A stretch of DNA of 64,000 bases from Anaerolineales bacterium (GCA_030680795.1 JAUXUL010000033.1:1-64000), one strand, 5' to 3'. Positions 50,782 to 60,706 are shown, counted from the stretch's first letter. Program-made: numbers and translations. Notes: generated by a model from the letters alone, not told the origin.

Positions 50782-51990
50782 TTAACGCACACCAACGCCC
50801 AGCGTTTTTTCCAATTTCAAACTAGCTTGCGACATAAAATAACTAAACACCCAAAATATTAGGGCAATAAATATATACATCTCTGCCTGCAACCGTACAA
50901 ATTCGGGATCAGATCCCAGAATAGATTTGCCAATGCCCAGCAAATCATTAATTCCTACAATTACAACCAGAGTAGTGTCCTTAAATAGGGAAATGAACTG
51001 GCCAACAATTGATGGAATAACTGCCCGCAAGGCTTGGGGGAGCACAATCAATACCATTGTTTGAAAATTGTTTAATCCGATTGCTCTTGCCGCCTCAATT
51101 TGACCGGGGGGAATAGACTGTAGTCCGCCGCGAACATTCTCAGCCATATACGCGGCGCTAAAAACGGTCATCCCTATCAATGCGCGCAAGACACGATCAA
51201 TCCGCGATTCCGCGGGCAAAAAAAGGGCTAATATGATCGAAAACATGAATAATATCGTGATCAATGGAACACCACGAATAACTTCGATGAACAATATTGA
51301 AAATATCTTTACTACCGGCAGAGACGATCTTCGTCCGAGGGCCAGAAGAACACCAATTGGAAATGATAATACTATCCCTCCAACCGCGAGCAAGAGAGTA
51401 ACAAGTAAACCACCCCAAACAGTGGTTTCAACCTTGGGCAGGAATGGAATCCCTTCAAAACCAGGCAAGAGAACCAAAACAATCAGAGATGAAACAAATA
51501 TCCAAAGTGTAATTACATGCTGTCCATTTACAATCTTGTTCTTTCCTATGAGATACCCCAAATAGATTAGAACAGGATTTATCAAGAACGCCGCACGCAC
51601 ACCCAAAGTAATTGTGGCGGTTTCCAATGGAACAATCGCGAAGATACCGAGCAAAATAGCCAAGAAAATTGCGAAGGCTTTGACATATTTCTCCCAGACC
51701 CCCCAGGACATCCCAATTAGAAACATTATCAACCAAAGGCTCAACCCCGGACGCCACATTTGATCGCGAGGATACTGACCGATTAGATACAACAAAGGAG
51801 CGCCAACAACCGGTCTCCAGTCAGCTGTAGTAAACACCCATGATAATACACTGGCGGCAGCAAAGTAAATAATTGACAACGAAATCAATGTCAAAAGTGA
51901 GTTGAACCAATTACTGAAAAGGTTCTTTATCAACCAGGCGACGGGACCCGGTGGATCAGGAGGACTTTGTGTATTGGGTTTTACGATCAT
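50782..51990 (-). CDS. aapM: Amino acid ABC transporter permease (AapM-like)
   Basis: 402 residues, about eight to nine helices, longer than the ~220-residue HisM type and matching the AapQ/AapM class of general amino acid permeases. The ATPase-contact (EAA) loop is EAARAIGLNNFQTMVLIVLPQALRAVIP. Forms a heterodimer with the product of the gene upstream. Confidence 0.9.
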   Translation of the reverse strand: MIVKPNTQSPPDPPGPVAWLIKNLFSNWFNSLLTLISLSIIYFAAASVLSWVFTTADWRPVVGAPLLYLIGQYPRDQMWRPGLSLWLIMFLIGMSWGVWEKYVKAFAIFLAILLGIFAIVPLETATITLGVRAAFLINPVLIYLGYLIGKNKIVNGQHVITLWIFVSSLIVLVLLPGFEGIPFLPKVETTVWGGLLVTLLLAVGGIVLSFPIGVLLALGRRSSLPVVKIFSILFIEVIRGVPLITILFMFSIILALFLPAESRIDRVLRALIGMTVFSAAYMAENVRGGLQSIPPGQIEAARAIGLNNFQTMVLIVLPQALRAVIPSIVGQFISLFKDTTLVVIVGINDLLGIGKSILGSDPEFVRLQAEMYIFIALIFWVFSYFMSQASLKLEKTLGVGVR

Positions 51991-51992
51991 TG

Positions 51993-53174
51993 CTACCTTT
52001 CCACAAACTGGATCCTACGATTATAAATATTCAAGATAAAGGATGTTATAAGGCTCAGCATCAGGTATGTGACCATGACCATGATAAACACTGGGACGGC
52101 GCGGCCAGCCTGATTGATTGTTACTTTTCCAATTGCGAACAGGTCTTGATAACCAATGGCAAGCGCCAAACTTGAGTTCTTGGTCAAATTCAGATACTGA
52201 CTAATCAAGGGAGGAATAATTATTCGCATGGCTTGTGGGATAACGATCAACCTAAGTACATGGGTTTTCCTCAAGCCCACTGCTCTTGCAGCCTCAGTTT
52301 GGCCAAGCTGCACTGCTTGTATCCCTCCTCGAATAACTTCTGCAATAAATGCCGCTGTATAAGTTGTTAGCCCGACCAGTATTGCGCCAAATTCAGGCGT
52401 CAGACGCATTCCATTTTTATAATTAAACCCCTCCAATACCGGCACATCCAGCCAGATGGGATTGCCACCCGCAGCAAACCAACCAATCAAAGGAAAAATA
52501 ATGAGCAATCCAAAGGCTATCGGAACATAATAGGTCTCGCGGCCTGTCCGCTCACGGATTCGTATCAATATATTCCAAGCCAGGATCGCAAGAACCAATC
52601 CGCCAATCAATAATCCGAGGAAAATATTTCCAGTTTCGGTAAGCCGGGGCCAGGTTAGATAAAGGCCTCTTAAATTCAGATAAATGGGGCCGGGAAGTAC
52701 GATACTGTCTTTTACGGAGGGCAAGCGATTAAAAACAGCAAAATACCAAAGAAACAACAATACAAGCAGGGGAATATTCCGATGAAATTCGATATATGCG
52801 ACAGCCAGGCGGTTAAATAACCAATTTGATGACAGGCGCGCCAATCCAATAATAAACCCCAATACCGTGGCAAAAATAATTCCGATGACAGACACGTTTA
52901 ATGTATTTACCAGCCCAACGAGAAAAGCCCTGCCAAAAGACATGGTTGGGTCATATGGAATTGTAGATTCCGAAATTGGAAAGCCAGCGGGTTCGCTTAA
53001 GAACTTATACGATAATGATATCCCGCGCTGTTGGGTTATCTCTGTAAAATTTTCAGCCATCCAATATAACAAACCAAGCACAACGATCGAAGAGATGATT
53101 TGCGTCGCTGCACTCAAATAGCGTTCATCACGCCAAACGGGTATTTTTTCTTTAGCTTGAATATTGGCAGCCAT
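51993..53174 (-). CDS. aapQ: Amino acid ABC transporter permease (AapQ-like)
   Basis: 393 residues, membrane protein with about eight helices. EAA loop EAARAVGLRKTHVLRLIVIPQAMRIIIPP is conserved. FHRNIPLLVLLFLWYF is the usual first core helix segment of the family. Two bases before the next permease gene. Confidence 0.9.
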   Translation of the reverse strand: MAANIQAKEKIPVWRDERYLSAATQIISSIVVLGLLYWMAENFTEITQQRGISLSYKFLSEPAGFPISESTIPYDPTMSFGRAFLVGLVNTLNVSVIGIIFATVLGFIIGLARLSSNWLFNRLAVAYIEFHRNIPLLVLLFLWYFAVFNRLPSVKDSIVLPGPIYLNLRGLYLTWPRLTETGNIFLGLLIGGLVLAILAWNILIRIRERTGRETYYVPIAFGLLIIFPLIGWFAAGGNPIWLDVPVLEGFNYKNGMRLTPEFGAILVGLTTYTAAFIAEVIRGGIQAVQLGQTEAARAVGLRKTHVLRLIVIPQAMRIIIPPLISQYLNLTKNSSLALAIGYQDLFAIGKVTINQAGRAVPVFIMVMVTYLMLSLITSFILNIYNRRIQFVER

Positions 53175-53253
53175 AATTTTGTATATCTGTCATTGAAATT
53201 GTGCGCAGCCCAACCAGGACTGCGCACAATTCATCAGGTTTACTAATATTCAA

Positions 53254-54369
53254 TTATTTGATCGCGGGGGCGACGAGCCAGCCGCCGTTGATGCCGAGAT
53301 TGTTTGGGCCGCGGTCCAACACGAAGACACCATCAGCACCAAAGTAACGATTATAAATTTCGCCATAGTTACCGACTGCAGTAATGGCATTTGCCAAGGC
53401 GGAAGCATCGACACCCAATTGGGTGTAACCCCAGTCGCCCTCTACCCCCAGCAATGCGCGAACATCACCATTTTGGCTGGATTTCATCTCTTCCACATTC
53501 GCAGAAGTAATGCCGAATTCCTCAGCTGTGATCAAAGACCACATGACGGTCTTGACAAGATCAAACCACTGGTCATCACCAGCCGGAACGGCAGGAGTCA
53601 AGTATTCCTTTGAAATAGTGAAACCAAGTAATTTGTGAGCGGCAGGGTCCTGAAGACCGACGCGGATAGCCGCTAACTGCGAGGCATCACTCGTAGCGAC
53701 GTCACAACGTCCTTCATCATAAGCGCTGTAAACCGAAGCCGTATCTTCAAAGGTGACGGCTTCATAAGTAAGGCCGGCATCAGCGAAGGCAGAAGCCAGG
53801 TTCTTTTCGGTGGTCGTGCCTGTGGTCACACAAACGGTTGCGCCATCCATATCTTTGAGTGTATTAATACCACTGTCACTACCGACTATGAAGGTCTGAC
53901 CGTCATAGAACATCGTAACTGTAAAGTTGCCCCATTCCGCATCACGTTTCGAGTTCCATGTGACGTTGCGAGAAAGCAAGTCAACTTCGCCCGTTTGAAG
54001 CGCGGGTCCACGATCAGCGGCGGTCAACGGAACGAACTCGACTGCTGTCGGGTCGCCTAGCACAGCGGCGGCAACTGCACGGCAGAGATCAGTATCGAAG
54101 CCGACATTATTTCCGTTATCATCCAGGTAGCCGAAACCAAGCAAATCAGTTCGCCCACCACAGACCAGCTTGCCGCGCTCCTTCACACGGGCAAGGATGG
54201 TTCCATATCCTTGTGGCTGAGTAATGATGGTTTCGCCCGGAACTTCAACGATAACTGTTTCCACAACAGTCACAGGCTCAACGCCAGTTGAAGCAGGGGC
54301 GCCACCACAGGCAGCAAGTACAAGACTTGCTACGATCAACATTGATACGATCCATAAAGTTTTACGCAT
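53254..54369 (-). CDS. aapJ: Amino acid ABC transporter substrate-binding lipoprotein
   Basis: 371 residues from MRKTLWIVSMLIVASLVLAACGG, preceded by a strong AAGGAGGAG site; the open frame continues upstream but without a good start. Lipobox LAAC at Cys21. Periplasmic-binding fold type II: VKERGKLVCGGRTDLLGFGYLD at the front and GFDTDLCRAVAAAVLGD as the family 3 signature. It anchors outside the membrane and feeds the permease pair. Confidence 0.92.
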   Translation of the reverse strand: MRKTLWIVSMLIVASLVLAACGGAPASTGVEPVTVVETVIVEVPGETIITQPQGYGTILARVKERGKLVCGGRTDLLGFGYLDDNGNNVGFDTDLCRAVAAAVLGDPTAVEFVPLTAADRGPALQTGEVDLLSRNVTWNSKRDAEWGNFTVTMFYDGQTFIVGSDSGINTLKDMDGATVCVTTGTTTEKNLASAFADAGLTYEAVTFEDTASVYSAYDEGRCDVATSDASQLAAIRVGLQDPAAHKLLGFTISKEYLTPAVPAGDDQWFDLVKTVMWSLITAEEFGITSANVEEMKSSQNGDVRALLGVEGDWGYTQLGVDASALANAITAVGNYGEIYNRYFGADGVFVLDRGPNNLGINGGWLVAPAIK

Positions 54370-54520
54370 TTCTCCTCCTTGAGAAATTAGGTTTGAATGG
54401 ATAAGAAGTAGTTTGGAAACTCCGAGATCCTCACAGCCTCTTATCCCATCCATTGCTTTTACTTCATTTTTTATAATTAATCAAGTTAAATACCAAGGCT
54501 CCACATGCCCAATCAAAACA

Positions 54521-54642
54521 AATACACTATCAGGACTTTCGCTTGTCATTCTCCCGAAGGACACACCTGTGCTGCAACACACCTCGCTAACGCTCAGGGC
54601 GACATGAAAAGGCGAGGCTGAGCGAAAGTCTTGATAGTATTA
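54521..54642. repeat. Candidate miniature inverted-repeat element
   Basis: About 120 bases with imperfect ~20-bp terminal inverted repeats (TATCAGGACTTTCGCT on the left, AGCGAAAGTCTTGATA on the right). No coding potential. It occupies most of the 276-base gap between the binding-protein gene and the YbaK gene. Confidence 0.6.
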
Positions 54643-54645
54643 AGA

Positions 54646-55122
54646 TCAACCCATTCTACTGATATTTCCAATTCGCGCCTGTACCAACTGCGCCAGATCG
54701 TTCACGCCCAATTGAATATTCAAGCCACGCTGACCGCCAGAGACGTAAATCTCATCGAAGGTTTGCGCGGCAGAATCAATCACCACTTGAAAACCCTTGT
54801 TGATCAAAGCCAATCCTGAAATTCCGCCAGCCTGCAAGCCTGTCATAGATTCTGCTTCACGCTCGCTCGGCAGGTGCATTTTCTTCTCCCCCAAAAACGA
54901 GGCCAGCAATTTCAAATCCACCACGCGCGGAGCGGGGACCACCGCCAGCACGGGCTTCCCTTTTTCACACACGGTAACAATGGTCTTAAAGACCTGTTCC
55001 GCAGGCACGCCCATAAATTGAGCCGCCTCCAGCGCGCCAATTTTTTCGGCGGGCAAATCATGCGCCGCATACTTCACCTTACGCGCGTCCAAAAATCTTG
55101 TGACATTATTTGTGACAGACAT
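54646..55122 (-). CDS. ybaK: YbaK/EbsC-family aminoacyl-tRNA deacylase
   Basis: 158 residues from MSVTNNVTRFLDARKVKY. Fits the Cys-tRNA(Pro) deacylase YbaK: QVFKTIVTV with the key Lys, VPAPRVVDLKLLA, and the glycine-rich end GGISGLALINKGF plus VSGGQRGLNIQL. Clears mischarged tRNA in the cytosol. Divergent from the gene at 55167, sharing a short promoter region. Confidence 0.9.
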   Translation of the reverse strand: MSVTNNVTRFLDARKVKYAAHDLPAEKIGALEAAQFMGVPAEQVFKTIVTVCEKGKPVLAVVPAPRVVDLKLLASFLGEKKMHLPSEREAESMTGLQAGGISGLALINKGFQVVIDSAAQTFDEIYVSGGQRGLNIQLGVNDLAQLVQARIGNISRMG

Positions 55123-55166
55123 CTGATATAAAATCCTGTACAATTATAAACACAAAGGAGGCTGAT

Positions 55167-55517
55167 ATGTCCAGCGAGGAACAGGATAGGCTCAAAAAAC
55201 TTCGCGACAGGCAACTTCAGGCGCGTGATCCGCTTGCCAGACAGCGCAATTTCCAACACAACAGTTCCACCAAAGAAAAACGCATGCGCAAACCGTTCTC
55301 CCTGTCCAAGGCATGGAAAGACATCCCCCACATCTTCAAATCCCCGTTCTACGGTCTTCTTCTCGGCGTCAGTGTGGTCTTCGTCCTCCCAACAATCTGG
55401 GACTCACCCTATGCAATTATCGTCGGCGCAGGCGCGACCCTCCTACTCATTATATTGGGATTGATCCTCGGCAACTCGCTCGATATCCGCGACAGGATCA
55501 GAGACAACCTCAAGTAA
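55167..55517 (+). CDS. Small membrane protein of unknown function
   Basis: 116 residues. The first ~60 are charged and cytosolic (RLKKLRDRQLQARDPLARQRNF), then two membrane helices (about 67-84 and 89-106). AAAGGAGG precedes the ATG. No family recognised. Confidence 0.7.
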   Translation: MSSEEQDRLKKLRDRQLQARDPLARQRNFQHNSSTKEKRMRKPFSLSKAWKDIPHIFKSPFYGLLLGVSVVFVLPTIWDSPYAIIVGAGATLLLIILGLILGNSLDIRDRIRDNLK

Positions 55518-55640
55518 GCAGACACAAGCGCTTCGCACATAACACTTCCCCCTTCGGGGACGATGCGACACGGCTCAGTGCAAGCCTGAAATCTGGTTCA
55601 GCACAACAAACATTTTCCACACTCACATATTGGAGGCAAA

Positions 55641-56093
55641 ATGATCAGCACGGAAACCTTATCCCGATTCAGTTTATTCAACGCGCTCCCTGAATCACTG
55701 CTCAAAGAGATGGCCGCCATCTGCAAGGAGGCTTCTTTCAAAAAAGGAGATTTCGTCTTCCGCGAAGGCGAAAAGGCAGACAAGTTACACTTTCTATTAG
55801 ATGGGAGCATTGCCTTGCGAGTGAAACTGACCTCGCGCCCGGAGAGCGTTACCGTGTCCTTTGTGTCATCGCCATTTCAAAGTTTTGGCTGGTCTGGCGT
55901 GGTGCCGCCTTATCACTACACAGCCAGCGCCGAATGTGACGAGGACTCAAACCTGCTTATCATTCCTGCCGAACCATTCATGAAATTACTGGAATTGAAT
56001 CCCGAAGCTGGATTCAAGGTCATGCAGCGCATCACAGTCATCATCGCAGACCGTTTAAGGAACAGCCGGCAGGCGTTGTTGAAAACCATGTAG
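55641..56093 (+). CDS. Cyclic nucleotide-binding domain protein
   Basis: 150 residues, only the CAP effector domain (residues ~5-125): KKGDFVFREGEKADKLHFLLDGSIAL and a phosphate-binding region. No DNA-binding helix-turn-helix follows, so it is a lone sensor or partner domain. TTGGAGG ribosome-binding site. Confidence 0.83.
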   Translation: MISTETLSRFSLFNALPESLLKEMAAICKEASFKKGDFVFREGEKADKLHFLLDGSIALRVKLTSRPESVTVSFVSSPFQSFGWSGVVPPYHYTASAECDEDSNLLIIPAEPFMKLLELNPEAGFKVMQRITVIIADRLRNSRQALLKTM

Positions 56094-56101
56094 CCCTCAC
56101 C

Positions 56102-56128
56102 TTGCCCTCTCCCAATGGGAGAGGGCAA
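56102..56128 (+). terminator. Hairpin after the CNB gene
   Basis: TTGCCCTCTCCC, a 3-base loop, then GGGAGAGGGCAA. Nine bases after the stop. No T-run; belongs to the CCCTC repeat class. Confidence 0.5.
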
Positions 56129-56237
56129 TCCCTTTCAGATTAGTAAAAATCATCAGGAAACAGGAGCAGGCGCGGGGGAGAAGGAAGCGGCGCATCCTGT
56201 TTTCGATTCTTTAAACCTGCGTAGTACAATTACCTGA

Positions 56238-58463
56238 ATGAAATCAGCAGTGGCCGCGATCCCCCTCGAAAAACTTCTCGAGCAGCTTCCCGAAACTTAC
56301 AGTGTAACGGATCGGGAATTGGTCACGCGCGCCTATCAGGTGGCAGAGGCAGCACATCGAATGCAAAAACGGCATTCGGGTGAGCCGTACATTAATCACT
56401 GTATCGCCGTCGCCAGCCTGCTTGCGGATTTGAAAGTGCCGCCTGAAGTTGTTGCGGCAGGGCTTCTGCATGACACTGTGGAGGATACCTCCATCACGCT
56501 GGCGGATATTCGGCGCGAGTTTGGAGATACGGTAAAAATCCTTGTGGATGGTGTCACAAAGCTGACACATTTGCCGCGCGTCTCACGCGGTGATCAACAT
56601 GCCGAAAATGACAATAACGGTAATGAGATCGAAGAGCAGTCCACTGAACCCGCTTTGCCGGGGCGCAAGGAAGATATCGTTTCTGAAACTTTACGCAAAA
56701 CCTTTCTTGCCATGGGTGAAGATGTGCGCGTGGTGCTGATCAAACTGGCAGACCGTTTACACAATATGCGCACGCTTGGTTACATGCCGGAACACAAGCG
56801 AAAACGAATCGCGCGCGAAACATTGGATATTTTTGCGCCGCTCGCAAACCGGCTCGGTATCTGGCAGATCAAGTGGGAATTGGAAGACCTCGGCTTTCGC
56901 CATGTGAACCCTGAAAAATATAAAGAGATCGCGGAACTACTGACCGAAAAAAGGCCAGACCGTGAAGCGCACCTTGAAACGATCAAAGAAAACCTTGTAA
57001 AACTGCTTGAAAAAAATAACATCAAAGCCGAAATCAGCGGGCGTCCCAAACATATTTATTCGATTTACAAAAAGATGCAGAAGAAAGACAAACCATTTAA
57101 TATGGTACACGACGTACGCGCCGTGCGGCTGATCGTGCCGGATATTCCATCCTGCTATGCCGCGCTGGGGGTGATCCATACCACCTGGCGTCCGATCCCC
57201 GGTGAATTTGACGATTACATCGCCGCGCCAAAGGATAATTTTTATCAATCGCTGCATACGGCTGTCATGCATGATGACAAGCGCGCGCTGGAAGTGCAGA
57301 TCCGCACTAGCGAGATGCACCTGAATGCGGAATATGGCATCGCCGCGCATTGGCGCTATAAAGAAGGCACAAAACATTCCGATAAGAATTACGAGCAGCG
57401 CATCAACTCACTGCGCTCGATGATGGAATGGCGTTCAGATGTGAACGATGCCGCCGAATTCGTCGAATCCATGCGCAGTGATGTGTTCCAGGACCGTGTC
57501 TACATCTTCACCCCGCGCGGAGACATCATTGACCTGCCGGCCGGCTGCACACCGATTGATTTCGCTTATCACGTCCACACAGACATCGGTCATCGCTGCC
57601 GCGGGGCGCGGGTCAATGGAAAACTTGTGCCGTTGTATCAGGAATTAAAGACCGGGGATCAGGTTGAAATACTGACTGCCAAGCGGGGTGGACCGAGCCG
57701 CGATTGGCTGAATGCCAACCTTGGGCTTGTGCGCACTTCACGCGCGCGCTCGAAGATCATGGTCTGGTTCAAAAGGCAGGAGGATGAACAAAACCTCGCG
57801 CATGGACGCACTACGTTCGAGCGCGAACTGCAAAGGCTCGGTATCAGTGAGATCAACTTTGAAAAGATGGCGCGTGATCTCGGTTACAAAACCCCGGATG
57901 AAATGTTCATTGCGCTAGGCTGCGGCGACCTGTCCATCAGCAAGATCATCAGACAGTTCTCACAAACTGAAGAGGTGGAGGATATCCTTGCGGCAGGCAG
58001 GCCCATTGCACAGACCTCAGCCACAGACGCAATAGAAGTAGTCGGGCTTAAAGGGATGCTCTCCAACATGGCGCGCTGCTGCCATCCCATGCCCGGCGAC
58101 CAGATCGTTGGCTTCATTACGCGCGGACGCGGCGCAACCGTCCACAGGCAGGACTGTCCCAATATATTACAAACAAAAGACCGCGAACGTTTGCTGCAAG
58201 TGGACTGGGGGCATTTGGAACGAACCTATCCTGTGTCGGTCAAGATCAAAGCATACGACCGTCAGGGGTTGATGGGCGACATCTCGACCCTGCTCACGGA
58301 TGAAAACATCAACATCGCCAATGTTACCGTAAACGTCAATAGCAGCATGGCCGATCTGCATTTAATTATTGAAGTCAAAGACCTTACACAGTTGAGCCGC
58401 ATTCTGACCCGCATAGAAAATTTACCGAATGTAATGGAAGCGCATCGGATGAGGCCCGGGTAA
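56238..58463 (+). CDS. rel: Bifunctional (p)ppGpp synthetase/hydrolase
   Basis: 741 residues, alarmone enzyme of the stringent response. Intact HD hydrolase domain: H54, H78-D79 and E82-D83 (GLLHDTVEDTS). Synthetase domain from about residue 260: GRPKHIYSIYKKM, HDVRAVRLIV, and EVQIRTSEMHLNAEYGIAAHWRYK. Then a TGS domain (VYIFTPRGDIIDLPAGCTPIDFAY), a Cys/His segment (ARCCHPMPGDQIVGF) and a C-terminal ACT domain. All domains intact, so both making and breaking of ppGpp are expected. Confidence 0.95.
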   Translation: MKSAVAAIPLEKLLEQLPETYSVTDRELVTRAYQVAEAAHRMQKRHSGEPYINHCIAVASLLADLKVPPEVVAAGLLHDTVEDTSITLADIRREFGDTVKILVDGVTKLTHLPRVSRGDQHAENDNNGNEIEEQSTEPALPGRKEDIVSETLRKTFLAMGEDVRVVLIKLADRLHNMRTLGYMPEHKRKRIARETLDIFAPLANRLGIWQIKWELEDLGFRHVNPEKYKEIAELLTEKRPDREAHLETIKENLVKLLEKNNIKAEISGRPKHIYSIYKKMQKKDKPFNMVHDVRAVRLIVPDIPSCYAALGVIHTTWRPIPGEFDDYIAAPKDNFYQSLHTAVMHDDKRALEVQIRTSEMHLNAEYGIAAHWRYKEGTKHSDKNYEQRINSLRSMMEWRSDVNDAAEFVESMRSDVFQDRVYIFTPRGDIIDLPAGCTPIDFAYHVHTDIGHRCRGARVNGKLVPLYQELKTGDQVEILTAKRGGPSRDWLNANLGLVRTSRARSKIMVWFKRQEDEQNLAHGRTTFERELQRLGISEINFEKMARDLGYKTPDEMFIALGCGDLSISKIIRQFSQTEEVEDILAAGRPIAQTSATDAIEVVGLKGMLSNMARCCHPMPGDQIVGFITRGRGATVHRQDCPNILQTKDRERLLQVDWGHLERTYPVSVKIKAYDRQGLMGDISTLLTDENINIANVTVNVNSSMADLHLIIEVKDLTQLSRILTRIENLPNVMEAHRMRPG

Positions 58464-58554
58464 TAGTGACTCCACTGAAAAAACCGATTAAACACAAAGG
58501 TCGCGAAGGAACACGAAAAAAAACCTTTGTGCAGAAGACTCAATAATGCAATGG

Positions 58555-58560
58555 TATAAT
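58555..58560 (+). promoter_or_regulatory. Candidate -10 box for moeA
   Basis: TATAAT 16 bases before the moeA ATG. The preceding stretch has AAACACAAAGGTCGCGAAGG, a common repeat wording in this window. Confidence 0.5.
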
Positions 58561-58576
58561 CCCGCCGCTTCGGGAT

Positions 58577-59791
58577 ATGATCTCAGTCAATGAAGCGCGC
58601 GAGCGCATCCTCTCACATTTTCAAACCACCGCAACGGAACGCATTGCGCTGATTGCGTGCGCAAAGCGTGTACTGGTAGTGAACCTCACCGCCGCGCACG
58701 ACCTCCCCCTCTTCGACAACTCAGCCATGGACGGATTCGCCATCCGCGCAGAAGACACATCCGCTTCAAACTTAACTTTGAGCGTGGTCGCTGACATCCC
58801 GGCAGGCTCATCGCCGACGGTGATTCTCGCGCGAGGTCAAGCCGCACGAATCATGACAGGCGCACAAATGCCTGAAGGCGCAAACGCCGTCATCCCCGTA
58901 GAAGATACAGACTTCAACCATCGCGAAGCCGGCACACCCGCCCCGAAGTCCATTTCATTTGCAAAGATAATCGAAACTGGAGATAACGTCCGTCCGCGCG
59001 GGATGGATATTCACACAGGCGAAATCGTCCTGCGAAAGGGACAGACTCTCAAGCCGCAAGACCTCGGTCTGCTGGCCATGCTTGGAATTGGGAATGTGCA
59101 GGTTTATAAAAAGCCGCGCGTGGCTCTGCTTTCTTCGGGCGATGAACTGTTGGAAGTGGACGCCCCGCTTGAATCAGGCAAGATGCGCGATTCAAATTCA
59201 TACACGCTGGCAGCACTGATCGAAAGCGCGGGGGGAGAAGTTTTACGGCTTGGTGTTGCAAAAGACACACGCGCATCAGTGGAGGCCCTCCTGCAAAAAG
59301 CCATCCGCGAAGATGTGGATTTCATCCTCTCTTCTGCGGGCGTGAGCGTGGGCGCGTTTGACTTTGTGAAAGAAGTGATCGAATCCAAAGGCGTATTGGA
59401 TTTCTGGCGCGTGAACATGCGCCCGGGCAAACCGCTTGCGTTCGGCGAATATCTCGATAAGCCATTCATCGGTTTGCCTGGAAATCCTGTTTCGGCATTC
59501 GTTGGGTTTGAGATTTTCGTACGCCAGGTGATCGAGAAGTTGAGCGGCAAATTGGACGGAAGCAGGCGCAAGATTAATGTCAGATGCGAAGAGGAAATTG
59601 AGTCGGATGGACGGGAGAGCTATCTGCGCGCAAAAATCCACGAAGAAAATGGTGTCCTCGTCGCCAGCCTAACGGGTCATCAGGGTTCTGGAAATCTGCT
59701 CTCATTGGTACAGGCGGATGCTTTACTTATTATCCCCGCTGGTGTAAAATGCGTGCCTGCTGGTCAGGAAGCAGAGGCTTACCTGCTATGA
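58577..59791 (+). CDS. moeA: Molybdopterin molybdenumtransferase MoeA
   Basis: 404 residues. Inserts Mo or W into adenylated molybdopterin. Signatures: LPLFDNSAMDGFAI (substrate loop), MTGAQMPEGANAVIPVEDT, LLSSGDELLE, SAGVSVGAFDFVKE and the GLPGNPVSAFVGFE motif. It would supply cofactor for the tungsten/molybdenum enzyme encoded at 46326-48149. Six bases before the VKOR gene. Confidence 0.94.
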   Translation: MISVNEARERILSHFQTTATERIALIACAKRVLVVNLTAAHDLPLFDNSAMDGFAIRAEDTSASNLTLSVVADIPAGSSPTVILARGQAARIMTGAQMPEGANAVIPVEDTDFNHREAGTPAPKSISFAKIIETGDNVRPRGMDIHTGEIVLRKGQTLKPQDLGLLAMLGIGNVQVYKKPRVALLSSGDELLEVDAPLESGKMRDSNSYTLAALIESAGGEVLRLGVAKDTRASVEALLQKAIREDVDFILSSAGVSVGAFDFVKEVIESKGVLDFWRVNMRPGKPLAFGEYLDKPFIGLPGNPVSAFVGFEIFVRQVIEKLSGKLDGSRRKINVRCEEEIESDGRESYLRAKIHEENGVLVASLTGHQGSGNLLSLVQADALLIIPAGVKCVPAGQEAEAYLL

Positions 59792-59797
59792 GGAAAC

Positions 59798-60226
59798 ATG
59801 AATAAAGTGTTGTACCGCGCATCTCTTGCGCTTGTTATCATCGGTTTGCTGGTATCGATTTATATGACGGTTTACAAGGTCACGTCCAACGAGGGCATGT
59901 GCCTGGGTTCAGGCGATTGCTCGACCGTGAACGCCAGCCGCTACTCAGAGGTGAACGGAATTCCTGTGGCGGTGCTCGGCATTCTTGGCTATGCGGCGAT
60001 CCTGGCTGTGCAATTATTCGAGCGCCGCAATTCGTTCTTCAAACAAAACGGCACGCTGATAATCTTTGGCATGGCGCTGGCCGGTTTTATTTTTACCGTC
60101 TGGCTGGTTTATGTTGAGCTCGTCTTATTGAAAGCCATCTGTCCGTTCTGTGTCACATCACAGGTTGCAATGACCTTCATTTTTATAATTGCCGTCATGC
60201 GCCTGTTCAAAGACCCCCAATCTTAG
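59798..60226 (+). CDS. Vitamin K epoxide reductase family protein
   Basis: 142 residues, four helices. Conserved pairs: C35 and C41 in the first loop, and C115-x-x-C118 (CPFC) at the quinone site, plus Ser/Tyr in NASRYSEVNGIPVAVLGILGY. Re-oxidises a DsbA-like partner by passing electrons to quinone. No fused thioredoxin domain is present, unlike many bacterial VKORs, so a separate partner is needed. Confidence 0.92.
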   Translation: MNKVLYRASLALVIIGLLVSIYMTVYKVTSNEGMCLGSGDCSTVNASRYSEVNGIPVAVLGILGYAAILAVQLFERRNSFFKQNGTLIIFGMALAGFIFTVWLVYVELVLLKAICPFCVTSQVAMTFIFIIAVMRLFKDPQS

Positions 60227-60238
60227 GAGGAAGTCAAC

Positions 60239-60463
60239 ATGCCCCGCATTAAATGTCATTATATAGATTGCGTGTTCGTGGACGAAGGTTATTGCTCTGC
60301 CGCGGCGGTGGAATTAGACCCGGATACCGGCTGCGCCACCTACTCCCCCTCGGAAGCCGCCGTAGTTAAAGACGCTGACTGGGATGAAGAAGACGAAGAA
60401 TGGGAGGAAGAAGAATCCGACGAAGACGACGATGAATGGCTCGACGACGAAGACGAATTCTAG
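60239..60463 (+). CDS. Small Cys-containing acidic protein
   Basis: 74 residues: an N-terminal Cys module (C6, C11, C19, C32: KCHYIDCVFVDEGYCSA) that could bind metal, and a C-terminal half that is nearly all Asp/Glu. AGGAGG before the ATG. Follows VKOR by 12 bases, so they may work together. Similar short Cys modules occur in DUF1540-like proteins; the match is weak. Confidence 0.7.
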   Translation: MPRIKCHYIDCVFVDEGYCSAAAVELDPDTGCATYSPSEAAVVKDADWDEEDEEWEEEESDEDDDEWLDDEDEF

Positions 60464-60486
60464 TCCTTCGACCAGCTCAGGACCGC
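60464..60486. repeat. TTCGAC-family repeat right after a stop codon
   Basis: TCCTTCGACCAGCTCAGGAC starts at the base after the TAG of the acidic protein gene. Same family as the copies at 9118, 60684, 61412 and 61531. The rest of the gap to 60600 has a TTCTCTGCGCGAGG stretch and GATTGGAGATTAG-type low-complexity sequence. Confidence 0.7.
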
Positions 60487-60683
60487 TTCTTTTTTAACTG
60501 AAAATTGAATCCTACGAATAAAGCCTTCTCTGCGCGAGGAGGTTTTTTGATTCTATGTGGAGATTGAGGATTGGAGATTAGTGATTGGTAATTGGTAAGT
60601 GGTAATTAGGGGTCGAGAGGGGATTTGACGGCGAGGCCGCCGCGTTGTAATACATGAGTGTAGATCATTGTGGTTTTGACGTC

Positions 60684-60706
60684 CCTTCGACGAGCTCAGG
60701 GCATGC
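60684..60706. repeat. TTCGAC repeat, 23 nt, frameshifts the integrase near its end
   Basis: CCTTCGACGAGCTCAGGGCA and three more bases split LLGHK from [12 protein letters not shown]. In the interrupted frame it reads ACPELVEG and stops soon after, removing the catalytic Tyr. Confidence 0.85.
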
